Below are positions 45,119 to 53,149 of a stretch of DNA of 64,000 nucleotides, in pieces. How positions within the stretch are numbered: the first letter of the stretch is position 1; each line of letters starts with the position of its first letter. The stretch spans positions 1 to 64,000 of the forward strand of contig CAZKBP010000024.1 in the NCBI GenBank assembly GCA_964551015.1, in the 5' to 3' direction. This stretch comes from CAZKBP01 sp964551015 (lineage in GTDB: Bacteria; Bacteroidota; Bacteroidia; Cytophagales; Microscillaceae). The notes under the pieces were generated by a model, which worked only from the letters and a program-made list of their open reading frames with translations, was not told the origin of the DNA and searched no databases. The translations under genes were made by a program, and so were the position numbers.

Positions 45119-46105
45119 TTATTTACCGTAAACCTCGATACGTTGTTGGTCGAGCTTTTGGACAAGGGTAGTATCCGAGATAGGCAGTAGCTCTTTTACC
45201 TCTATTTGATTACGGTTGAGCTCATAATATTCCTGTTCGTAATAGATAAAGGTTTTTTCTTCACCGTCTACTTTGATATTGATTTTTAGCCACTTGGTTT
45301 TGTGGTTGTAGAGAAAAACCTCACCATTGATATATTGGTAGCTCAACTGGTTACGAGCTGCAATGTCTTCAAGCTTTACCTCATTGGTACCATCAAAAAT
45401 ACCTTTGACTCCTTCTTCTTCGTTGGGAAGATAAGCATAGGCGACTTCCTCTTTTAAGGAAGAGGCAATGTGCTTTGCCTTCACAGCAGGACTGGCTGCC
45501 TCGTTGACGAGTGGTAAATGGGCTTGGCTGTAAGAGTTTGCATCCGTACGAATAGGTCTAGGTCTAAACTCTCTGCTTGGCTTTTGCTCACGAAACGTTT
45601 GAGAAGCTTGTGGGCGAGAGCGGTTTTCTTGAAAGGGTTCGACCGGCGTAGAGACCTGAATTTCCTGAGGAATGGCTGAGCTAGGCAACTCGGGTTCTAT
45701 GGTCAGTTTGTGCTCAGGCTGAATCTTCTGAGGCGTGCGCGTGGCGAGGCGTTTGGGTGAATCTGCTAGATTTTCTCCTGAGTTGGTCTTTGATTGATTT
45801 TGAGGGCTAATCAGAAGCCAAGTAATGAAGGCACAGAGACTTATCAGGGCGATCGCAGAACTAATCAGAACACTCTTAGAGAAATAAAGACTATGGCTCG
45901 TGCCTACTTGAATATTGTCTAAACGAGCTTTAAGTTCTGATTTTCTACGATGGCGGATTGCTTCAATAATTTCTTTTTGGAATTGGAGTTCGCTTTCGAG
46001 AATAGGATCCTGCTGAATCAACTGCTCAAAGGACGCTTTTTCCTCGGGTCTGAATTGATTTAGCAAATAAGATTCTATCTGCTCAGGGTCAAAATGTTTG
46101 TCCAT
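45119..46105 (-). CDS. Probable anti-sigma factor (membrane)
   Basis: This 328-residue protein has an N-terminal cytoplasmic domain (1-75) with the pattern of Bacteroidota anti-sigma factors: DPEQIESYLLNQFRPEEKASF, then LESELQFQKEIIEAIRHRR. A transmembrane helix (about 82-101, SAIALISLCAFITWLLIS) follows, then a long Pro/Ser/Gln-rich periplasmic linker and a small C-terminal beta domain (about 240-328, around LEDIAARNQLSYQYINGEV). It lacks the zinc-binding His/Cys motif of ZAS domains. It is encoded 4 bp after the ECF sigma gene, so the two are almost surely co-expressed and the protein probably holds that sigma factor at the membrane. Confidence 0.82.
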   Translation of the reverse strand: MDKHFDPEQIESYLLNQFRPEEKASFEQLIQQDPILESELQFQKEIIEAIRHRRKSELKARLDNIQVGTSHSLYFSKSVLISSAIALISLCAFITWLLISPQNQSKTNSGENLADSPKRLATRTPQKIQPEHKLTIEPELPSSAIPQEIQVSTPVEPFQENRSRPQASQTFREQKPSREFRPRPIRTDANSYSQAHLPLVNEAASPAVKAKHIASSLKEEVAYAYLPNEEEGVKGIFDGTNEVKLEDIAARNQLSYQYINGEVFLYNHKTKWLKINIKVDGEEKTFIYYEQEYYELNRNQIEVKELLPISDTTLVQKLDQQRIEVYGK

Positions 46106-46109
46106 CGGT

Positions 46110-46652
46110 TTAATCTAAAAAGTCAGTAGCTTTGTATTTGGATTTTATGAGTCTGTCAAGTTCTCTTTTGCATTTATATTTTTTCGTCTTGGCGGTGTCA
46201 GAATTGGCAAATCCTAGTTTTTGAGCGATATCACTCATAGACATATTATCAAAGTAGTAGTACATCAGCACCTTTCGGCAGGTCTCGCCAAGGCTATCGA
46301 TGCACTCACGGATGATCTCATTGCGTTCTTGGGTATCAAAATCATTAAATTCTTTCTGGTCATCCTTCATTTCACCAGAGATGCGATTTTTTCTTTCTAA
46401 TTCTTTGCGCCACAAATTTTGGCAAACACTATATATAAACGTACTAATTTTTGAAGTTAATACAAAATCGTCTCTTCTTGCTTTTTGCCAGAAAATAAGG
46501 ATAGCCTCCTGATAAATGTCCTTTGCTTCGTCTTCGGTACCATTATTTCTGATCACCATTCGGGTCATCATCTTATAATTTTTTTTGTAGATAAAGTCAA
46601 GGGCGGTTTCATCTCCACATTTTATTTTTTTTAGAATCTGGCTATCTTTCAT
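46110..46652 (-). CDS. ECF-type RNA polymerase sigma factor
   Basis: From the ATG at 46650-46652 this is a 180-residue sigma-70 family protein of the ECF class. Region 2 is at about 5-75: ALDFIYKKNYKMM, then DEAKDIYQEAILIFWQKAR, with the core-binding and -10 contacts. Region 4 is at about 115-175: LGETCRKVLMYYYFDNMSMSDIA is the HTH (quoted in part: CRKVLMYYYFDNMSMSDIA). An upstream ATG at 46667 would add five residues. A weak terminator-like hairpin with a 3-nt loop (46659-46675) overlaps that extension. The neighbouring gene encodes its likely anti-sigma factor. Target promoters cannot be named. Confidence 0.93.
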   Translation of the reverse strand: MKDSQILKKIKCGDETALDFIYKKNYKMMTRMVIRNNGTEDEAKDIYQEAILIFWQKARRDDFVLTSKISTFIYSVCQNLWRKELERKNRISGEMKDDQKEFNDFDTQERNEIIRECIDSLGETCRKVLMYYYFDNMSMSDIAQKLGFANSDTAKTKKYKCKRELDRLIKSKYKATDFLD

Positions 46653-46667
46653 CTTAAAAAAAAGCAA

Positions 46668-46970
46668 GGCTTTTTGATTAAATACTTAATAAAAAAAAAT
46701 CGTAACCTCTTCCAAGGGTATAAGAAGAAATAAAATTGATCTTCTTTGGAGATTTATATCAAGTATGGAATTAATTATATGCTTGATCTAGAAAAGTTCT
46801 TACATGACTAAAACGAAATCATTTTGCAAATGTTGTCATTGCCAAAAGCACGTAGAACCGCTCTTGGAAGAAGATTAGAGAAACCAAGCATCAACGATAG
46901 CTCTCTAAAATACTACAAAAATTGTACAGAGATCCTACTACGGATTCAATCCAAAAGCGCGAGGTATTTA
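46668..46970. other. 303-bp intergenic region upstream of the sigma gene
   Basis: No gene is supported. The sequence is AT-rich and must hold the sigma-gene promoter, perhaps an autoregulated one. Nearby, AAAAAGC-AAG-GCTTTTT (46659-46675) forms a short hairpin at the sigma start. I see no clear housekeeping promoter or terminator for the upstream gene that ends at 46971. Confidence 0.45.
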
Positions 46971-48176
46971 TTACTCAAAGGAGATTTTAGCACGCTTCAA
47001 AATAACCCAACGCCCCTCTTTTTGCTCTAGAAGTCCTTTCTCCAAGGTGATGATGCGCGAGTCATTATAAGGTTCATTGGCATACTCGCAAGCAGGAGCC
47101 AGCATACGGTCTGCATTAGCGAGGGCTACCTGATGATATTCGCTTCTATTCACGATGCCAAAGATGGCTTGATCTGGGTCTTCTAGATTGATCTCTATTT
47201 TGTAAATGCTATCTCGGCTAGGCTCGGTTTTGAACTCTTGAGGAGTAAATCCTCCTTGGTCTGGTCGAAACTTGCCGTAGTAAATTTGCACCTCAGGGTT
47301 GAAGGTATAGCTCTCGAGATGCTCTGTACGCTGCGCATAGATTTCCTCTGCCGTTATTTTATATTGATTGCGATTCTTGAGCACGACTATTTCCTGTACC
47401 AGTGCGTTCAATTGGTCATTCAAGAAATTAAATTTGAGTAGCAGGGATTGATAATCCTTGACGGGGGTAGTGGTATCCAAGCGATTATCTAGGCGACTGT
47501 AGCGCTCTTGGAATTGATCTTCTATTTCCAATAACTGCTGCTTGAGTTGTTGATTTTGCCAGATCAAAAAACCGATTCCTCCCGCCAGTATAAGTAAAAT
47601 GAAATAAACAATAGGCATATATTTCTTAGATTGTGGATTAGGTTCAGATTGAGCAGAAACATCTAGGGTCGCCTCAGGGCTAGGTTCAGACACAGCACCA
47701 GAGATACGGCCAGCCAGTCGATCTTCACGTAGGGAGTTAAGTTCGATCATTAAAACCTGTACGTCCTCCTCCCAGGCTTGACCGCGATAGAGCTTGAGAA
47801 GCTCCGTCTCGATATCTATGATTAACTTATTGAGGCGAGCTTCTAGTTTGTTTTTACCGTAGCTTTTATAGGTTTTGCGTTGAAATAATTTGAAAAAGTA
47901 GATCGCCTGATCTGCTCCTACCGGAAGGCTAGCTTGTAAATTCTCTAGACTCAAGCAACTCAAAGCGTTGAGATCACTCTTTTGCTCTTGCATCAAAATC
48001 AATTGTACCGACTTACAAAGATAATTCAATTTGGCTTCCTCATAAGATTGGTCAATACCTGCCTCATTTTGCGCCCATATCTGAAAGCAACTCAGCGTGA
48101 GACAAAAGCCACCCAGACAAAAGTGCTTGAATATGCAGAATGATGTGAGAAATCGTAGCATAAACGTATGAAGCAA
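46971..48176 (-). CDS. Unknown exported membrane protein with coiled coil
   Basis: This 401-residue protein is not recognised. A hydrophobic N-terminal signal (about 7-35, ending QIWAQ) precedes a helical periplasmic part (40-160) with several cysteines (YLCKSVQ, LSCLSL). A single transmembrane helix (about 187-206, PIVYFILLILAGGIGFLIW) follows, then a coiled coil (207-275: QNQQLKQQLLEIEDQFQERY). The C-terminal 110 residues form a globular domain, with YYGKFRPDQGGF and RMLAPACEYANEPYNDSRI. Topology suggests a signal-transmitting or scaffold role. It lies between the sigma operon and a GAF sensor gene, but co-function is only a guess. Confidence 0.75.
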   Translation of the reverse strand: MLHTFMLRFLTSFCIFKHFCLGGFCLTLSCFQIWAQNEAGIDQSYEEAKLNYLCKSVQLILMQEQKSDLNALSCLSLENLQASLPVGADQAIYFFKLFQRKTYKSYGKNKLEARLNKLIIDIETELLKLYRGQAWEEDVQVLMIELNSLREDRLAGRISGAVSEPSPEATLDVSAQSEPNPQSKKYMPIVYFILLILAGGIGFLIWQNQQLKQQLLEIEDQFQERYSRLDNRLDTTTPVKDYQSLLLKFNFLNDQLNALVQEIVVLKNRNQYKITAEEIYAQRTEHLESYTFNPEVQIYYGKFRPDQGGFTPQEFKTEPSRDSIYKIEINLEDPDQAIFGIVNRSEYHQVALANADRMLAPACEYANEPYNDSRIITLEKGLLEQKEGRWVILKRAKISFE

Positions 48177-48308
48177 CTACCCTAAACTAAGTATCATTGG
48201 AATACAAGATGCGCATCCGAGACAAGTAAAGTTAATAAATTATATGAATAAAGGAGAAAATACCGTGAACGATTGTAAGCGGATTCCGCTTTCCCTGCTT
48301 CATCAAGA

Positions 48309-50246
48309 TCATAATTTTCGTACGACTGCCATGAAGAAATATTGATCCTCGATTCTCAACTCAGAAACGGTCAAATGAATAGGAAATTCTTTTCCTTCCT
48401 TATGCCGACCCACCGTGTTTCTGCCAGTATCGAGAATGTGTTTTTGCCCCGTTTCCAGATAAGACTGCATGTGTTGGTCGTGGGCAATGCCGTATTCTTG
48501 GGGCATCAAAATTTTGACATTTTTACCGATGGTTTCTGCTTGCTCAAAGCCAAAGATATGCTCCGCCTCGCGGTTGAATAGCAGTATTTTGCCGTGTTCA
48601 TCCGAAACGATCAAAGCCACGAGTACTTGGTCTAAAATCCTACTCAACTGATGATTTTCTCTTTGAGCAAGGGCGAGTCTTTGGTCTAATTTTTCCTGTG
48701 CTTCGGCCAGAGCTACGGCATTTTTGCGAGATTCTTCTTCTTTTTGGCGAAGAGACTGGGCAATTTTTTGAGACTCTTCTAAGATAGCTTGGTTACGATG
48801 GCTGGTTTTGACCATAGAAATCGTAGAAGCAATACTGGAGCAAAGTTTTTCCAGAAACTCAATCTGAAAATCTTGGAATTCATCAAAAGAAGCTAATTCA
48901 ATAACGCCTCTAACTTCTCCTTCTTCAGTTAATAGCGGGAGGAGAATGAGTGTCTTTGGCTCAGTACTACCCAAGCCAGAGGTAATATCCATGTAGTCGG
49001 GAGGGAGTTCTTTGAGATAGACTTTCTCTTTTTCATTGTATACGCGGCCAATCAGTCCCTCGTTGGTCTCCACGTTTTGCTGGATGAACTTCTCTTTGCC
49101 ATAGGCATAGGCTCCTTTGAGCTCTAGAAAGGGGCGTCCGGAGTCTTTTTGGTTCAAAATAAAAATTCCTCCCTGCAAGATGTTCAGATGCTCTACCAAG
49201 CGGCTAATGGTCTTGCGACAAAGCAGATCAATATCGTGGCTATTGGCACGTAGCAATTCAGCAAATTCTGCCAAGCCTTCGGTAATCCAATTGCGTTTCT
49301 TCTCCTGATCGTATACTTTTTGTAAGCTGTAGCTCATTTCCGTAAGTGATTTTCCTAAATCACTTTGTGCGCTAAACATGGTAGTTTCTTGACTGAAATT
49401 CCCACGTCCTACTTCCAATGCGTAATTACGTACCGCTTGCAGGTTATTTACTAGCCGATTGGCATCTGCTGTGATGTGTTCAAACTCATTGCGACGTACC
49501 TGAAAGGATTCGGGCAAATTCCCCAGACTTAGTTCTTGAATTTTTGCGTGGATTGCTCGGATCCATTTGAAAATGCCCAGTAGCATTCTAACCCCCAAGA
49601 TATAGCAAAGTACAAAACCTAAACTGACCGAAATAATAATGATTCTGGAAAAAAACTGCTGGCGATCTTGAATTTTATTCAAAATCAATTCCTCACGACG
49701 CTTGACTAAATCGATCAGTTCTTGGATAGACTTTTCTACTTCTTCATATACAAACAATACATCATTTTTGACTTGGTATTTGATGCGATCCACCAGTGGA
49801 GTCGAGGACATAGTTCGCTCTAACTCACGTTGTTGCCTTTGTAACTCCCCCAACTCTTTATTGAGGATAATAAATTGATTTTTGACATTTTTGTCATCTA
49901 ATTGATTGACCCGATTGAGCAAGAGCTTTTTTTGATCATCAATATCAATGAGCCAGAGTTCTTTGTTGGCTCTTTCTAGAGAATCATCATTGAGGTACAA
50001 ATATTGGCTCAGATTGGTCTGTGATTGCTTAATCAGGTTGAGCAACAAGATACTTTCATAGGCAATCGGGTGGGTTTGCTCGATGACCAAATCTTTTTGA
50101 CGATTCAAATCCCGCCAATAATTATCAGTAATAAATAGAAGGATGATATAGACCAAGGAAGTAAACAAGAAAAAAATTGTAAAACGTCCTTGAATACTTT
50201 GTAAGTCCAAACGAAAAAAAGGTGAAACCTCTCTATGACTACTCAT
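48309..50246 (-). CDS. HAMP-GAF-PAS sensor without output domain
   Basis: This 645-residue protein has a transmembrane helix (about 24-40) and a four-helix-bundle periplasmic sensor (45-200). A second helix (about 202-225) follows, then a HAMP region (225-280). A coiled segment leads to a GAF domain (about 335-485: LNILQGGIFILNQK, EGLIGRVYNEKEKVYL, GSTEPKTLILLPLL). After another coiled coil (490-535) a PAS domain ends the protein (540-645: NREAEHIFGFEQAETIGKNV). There is no histidine kinase, cyclase or methyl-accepting domain, so it must signal through a partner. The GAF part is clearly related to that of the protein at 61206-63482. Confidence 0.88.
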   Translation of the reverse strand: MSSHREVSPFFRLDLQSIQGRFTIFFLFTSLVYIILLFITDNYWRDLNRQKDLVIEQTHPIAYESILLLNLIKQSQTNLSQYLYLNDDSLERANKELWLIDIDDQKKLLLNRVNQLDDKNVKNQFIILNKELGELQRQQRELERTMSSTPLVDRIKYQVKNDVLFVYEEVEKSIQELIDLVKRREELILNKIQDRQQFFSRIIIISVSLGFVLCYILGVRMLLGIFKWIRAIHAKIQELSLGNLPESFQVRRNEFEHITADANRLVNNLQAVRNYALEVGRGNFSQETTMFSAQSDLGKSLTEMSYSLQKVYDQEKKRNWITEGLAEFAELLRANSHDIDLLCRKTISRLVEHLNILQGGIFILNQKDSGRPFLELKGAYAYGKEKFIQQNVETNEGLIGRVYNEKEKVYLKELPPDYMDITSGLGSTEPKTLILLPLLTEEGEVRGVIELASFDEFQDFQIEFLEKLCSSIASTISMVKTSHRNQAILEESQKIAQSLRQKEEESRKNAVALAEAQEKLDQRLALAQRENHQLSRILDQVLVALIVSDEHGKILLFNREAEHIFGFEQAETIGKNVKILMPQEYGIAHDQHMQSYLETGQKHILDTGRNTVGRHKEGKEFPIHLTVSELRIEDQYFFMAVVRKL

Positions 50247-50315
50247 AACTTAGTTTGTGGGTTATAGATTAGCAATGGCAAATTACAAATGAATATATTC
50301 TTCCAATTTGCAATT

Positions 50316-50951
50316 TTATCCAATTTCGTCCAAGGCACGATCAGGTTTGGCATAAGAGAGTCGTGCTAGTTTTTGGGTTTGGTGGTAGCAATCTAAGCCA
50401 GAACAAGTAACGGTACCTGCTTTTTCTAGATCCAAAAAGCCATCCTCTCGAACGATCTCTTTGGGCAAGCTAATTTCAACTATTGAACCAATCACTAAGA
50501 TTGTTCCATTAATTTTCAAATTTATTCGCTCTTCAAACTTGAGTCCGATCTTTACCCAAGCCTCTTGCACGTAAGGAGCAGGCATTCGCTCAGTATAGGT
50601 AGGATGAAGACCCGTGGCCTCGAACTCAGACTCTTGATAGCGAGCCGAGGTCTGGTGAGCCTGCTTGAAAAAATCAGCCCTCACGTGATTGAAAGTGTAA
50701 TAAGAAGTAGCCTCAATATTTTGTAGCGTGTGTCTTGGAACCGTATCGGGGCGAATCAGCAAACCTGCCAAGGCGGGGGTAGCTCCTACGTGAAAGACTT
50801 GGCTGAACGGAGAGAGATTGGTTTGGCCTTCAGGACTAATCGTGCCTACCAAATTCAGGCTTTTAAAACCGCTCAGACAGTTGATCAAATTGCGTCGGAA
50901 AAACTTATCCATGCCCGGAAAGTCTTCCTGATGATAAGAAATAGTTTCCAT
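50316..50951 (-). CDS. Flavin reductase family protein
   Basis: This 211-residue protein fits the flavin reductase-like (FMN-binding split barrel) family. Blocks are LNLVGTISPEGQTNLSPFS for the flavin site, ALAGLLIRPDTVPRHTLQNI and ATSYYTFNHV, then EAWVKIGLKFEERINLKINGTILVIGSIVEI, quoted in part as INGTILVIGSIVEI. Such enzymes reduce FMN or act as oxidoreductases for small molecules. The substrate is unknown. A large palindromic repeat lies just upstream (50983-51057). Confidence 0.88.
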   Translation of the reverse strand: METISYHQEDFPGMDKFFRRNLINCLSGFKSLNLVGTISPEGQTNLSPFSQVFHVGATPALAGLLIRPDTVPRHTLQNIEATSYYTFNHVRADFFKQAHQTSARYQESEFEATGLHPTYTERMPAPYVQEAWVKIGLKFEERINLKINGTILVIGSIVEISLPKEIVREDGFLDLEKAGTVTCSGLDCYHQTQKLARLSYAKPDRALDEIG

Positions 50952-50982
50952 AAATTATTTAATTTTTTTGATGCTTAACTAA

Positions 50983-51057
50983 GAAGTTGTCCAGAGTTTC
51001 GGTTTAGTAGCGAAAAATTGGAATTTTGTAGCCTAAAGATAAACTTCAGACAACTTC
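50983..51057. repeat. 75-bp imperfect palindrome (hairpin-forming intergenic repeat)
   Basis: The ends are perfectly complementary (GAAGTTGTC at 50983-50991, GACAACTTC at 51049-51057). Inside, AGTTT/AAACT, TTTAG/CTAAA and AAAATT/AATTTT also pair, so the whole element folds back on itself at about 70 percent. It lies between two minus-strand genes. There is no T-run at the stem end, so it is more like a MITE-type or REP-type repeat than a terminator. Confidence 0.75.
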
Positions 51058-51066
51058 CATGATTAC

Positions 51067-52524
51067 TTACTCGGTTCTCAAATAAATATTCGAGTCAGGT
51101 ATCTTCTCATATTTTTGAGCAGCCAGCGGAAGATGCTTGAACAAAAAGTCGGCTTCACCTACCTCGTCCACGATGGCCTCGGGTATATCTTGGTGGTTAC
51201 CGAAGATATTATGATATACTTGAATCTGAATATTAAAATATTGATCCATCCGATTGAGGTGCCTTTGGGCTAAGCGCCAGTTGAGATAGGGAGAAGCCAC
51301 TTGGCTGCTTATGTAGTTTTCAAGGGCATTGCCCAAGACTAAGATTTTCTTACCTTGCAATAGTTCAGATTTAGGATGAGGTTTGGCTACCAAACGTTGT
51401 GTATGAATGCTCAAATCAATCTCCCGAATACTGCTGACAAAAGGCACGGGAATCTTCAAGGGGCGCCCGTACAGATTATTATAATTAAAAAAGAGGCAGG
51501 AAAATAGCAAAAGCAAAAAGACAATTTCTTTCAAAAAAGTTTGCTCGCTCACTAAAAAATAATGACTCAGCAAAAAAACGATCGCTGGAAAAGTAAGCAC
51601 AAAACTATAGGCCGAAACTTTTGAGTCTAGAAAAATCGTTAAAAAAGCGACTCCTAACCAGATAATCATAATTCGTTGACAGCGAATCTGGTAATTCGTA
51701 TAACGGCGATACTGTAAAAATTGCAAAGTGCCCCAGATCGTCAGTACGAAGGGAATAGTAAACAACAAAAACAAATCCCGAATGGAAAGATAGAAAAAAG
51801 GCTTCAGATAGAATAAAGATTGGAAAAAATTAAGATAAAATTCGTATTCACTGTTCGTGATATAAAAAACTAAGAAAGCGATCCCGATCGTAAAGAAAAA
51901 AGAAAAAAACATCAGCAGATAATCTTTAAACTTCGTACTGGTATAGAGGAGAAAAGAAAATACGACGACCAAGAGCATCAAAAAGCTGGGTAAATAGAAT
52001 AAAGTAGCAATCCCAATGTAGGCACCAATCTCAAAAACCGCATTATATTTCTTACGCTCTCCCACGTGGATAAATAAATATCGGACAACAATGATGAGAA
52101 AAGTATTAGCCATTAAAGCTGGACTCAGGGTAAAATAATCCCAAAAACAAGCTGTCAGTACGATGTAAAGAAGTAAGGGAAGCAGCGTGAGATCGGTTAA
52201 TACCTCTCGCTTTCGTAAAAAATAATTAAACATCCATGCCTGCAAGAACACTAATAAGGCACTCGCGATGCCAAGTGCCAGGGGAGATCGGCCAAAAAAT
52301 TGGTGAAAAACCCAAAAAATCAACGCAGATAAGGGGCTAACATCATCCCAAATCTCTGTGTACAGTTGAAATCCTTGACTCATTCTTTCTCCTACCAGCA
52401 TCCAGTTGAGCTCAGGAACCGAAACGGGAATCTCATAAATAAGAGCCGGTAAGCGAATGAGCAAAAACAGTAGAATCAGAATGATTAACTTATAAACAGC
52501 GTTGATTTTAAAAAAACTTATCAA
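51067..52524 (-). CDS. Polytopic membrane protein (GT-C or DUF6427-like)
   Basis: This 485-residue protein has around ten to twelve hydrophobic helices in the first 370 residues and a soluble C-terminal domain (about 375-485). The N-terminus (NAVYKLIILILLFLLIRLP) and the loop ELNWMLVGERMSQGFQLYTE followed by IWDDVSPLSA resemble GT-C glycosyltransferases, in which an acidic loop residue acts with a polyprenyl-sugar donor. DUF6427 proteins of Bacteroidota have a similar opening. I cannot choose between the two. It is divergent from rbfA. Confidence 0.7.
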   Translation of the reverse strand: MISFFKINAVYKLIILILLFLLIRLPALIYEIPVSVPELNWMLVGERMSQGFQLYTEIWDDVSPLSALIFWVFHQFFGRSPLALGIASALLVFLQAWMFNYFLRKREVLTDLTLLPLLLYIVLTACFWDYFTLSPALMANTFLIIVVRYLFIHVGERKKYNAVFEIGAYIGIATLFYLPSFLMLLVVVFSFLLYTSTKFKDYLLMFFSFFFTIGIAFLVFYITNSEYEFYLNFFQSLFYLKPFFYLSIRDLFLLFTIPFVLTIWGTLQFLQYRRYTNYQIRCQRIMIIWLGVAFLTIFLDSKVSAYSFVLTFPAIVFLLSHYFLVSEQTFLKEIVFLLLLFSCLFFNYNNLYGRPLKIPVPFVSSIREIDLSIHTQRLVAKPHPKSELLQGKKILVLGNALENYISSQVASPYLNWRLAQRHLNRMDQYFNIQIQVYHNIFGNHQDIPEAIVDEVGEADFLFKHLPLAAQKYEKIPDSNIYLRTE

Positions 52525-52686
52525 AATACCTTTATTTTAGAATAAGAAAGCTAAAGTTTTGATGTCTATACACAAAATATGATTATTCAGCCAAGTTTTT
52601 TAGACTTCCTGAAAGGTTTATTTGAGAATTATCTCAAAATTAAAGCTATTTCCGCAATACATCATCAATTTTATATTTATAAAAAA

Positions 52687-53058
52687 ATGGAGAGCAAAAG
52701 ACAACAACAATTCGCTCGTATTATTCAAAAAGACCTCAGTGAAATCTTCCAAAGAGATGCCAAGCATATGTTTGGAGAAAAATTTATTACCATTACCATG
52801 GTTCGGGTAACACCAGACCTAGGCATCGCCAGGGTATATCTGAGCTTTTTGATGACCAAAGACAAGGAAGCAGCGATTGAAGATATCCAAGAAAAAACCA
52901 AAACGATCCGACAGCTACTTGCCCAGAAAATTCGTAACTCCGTCCGGGTCGTGCCCGAATTGCATTTTTACCTAGACGATACCGCTGATTATGTCTCTAA
53001 GATAGACGCACTTTTGGATAGTTTGGATATCCCTCCCGAAGAGGATAATGAGCAATAA
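52687..53058 (+). CDS. rbfA: 30S ribosome-binding factor RbfA
   Basis: The ATG at 52687 gives a 123-residue protein of standard RbfA size. A reading frame open from 52579 would add 36 residues with no family match. The KH-like domain has RQQQFARIIQKDLSEIFQR, ITMVRVTPDLGIARVYLSF and VRVVPELHFYLDDTADY, the last being the most conserved block. RbfA binds the 30S subunit during maturation near the 5' end of 16S rRNA and aids growth in the cold. A hairpin sits between it and the permease gene. Confidence 0.93.
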   Translation: MESKRQQQFARIIQKDLSEIFQRDAKHMFGEKFITITMVRVTPDLGIARVYLSFLMTKDKEAAIEDIQEKTKTIRQLLAQKIRNSVRVVPELHFYLDDTADYVSKIDALLDSLDIPPEEDNEQ

Positions 53059-53077
53059 TCTTCCGCTGAACACTATG

Positions 53078-53121
53078 ATAATCGTGAGCTAAAGCCTATA
53101 TTGGCCAGCGTTCACGATTAT
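53078..53121 (+). terminator. Hairpin between rbfA and the LolC/E-type gene
   Basis: ATAATCGTGA (53078-53087) pairs perfectly with TCACGATTAT (53112-53121). GCT/AGC and GCC/GGC steps continue inside. TTATTGATA follows, a weak T-run. It may end the rbfA transcript in part, or be a dispersed repeat. Confidence 0.5.
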
Positions 53122-53149
53122 TTATTGATACATAGATAAGTGCCTTATC

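Noticed and set aside
52579..52686. N-terminal extension of RbfA
   Set aside because: The added 36 residues have no family counterpart, and MESKRQQQFARI from 52687 is the usual RbfA start.
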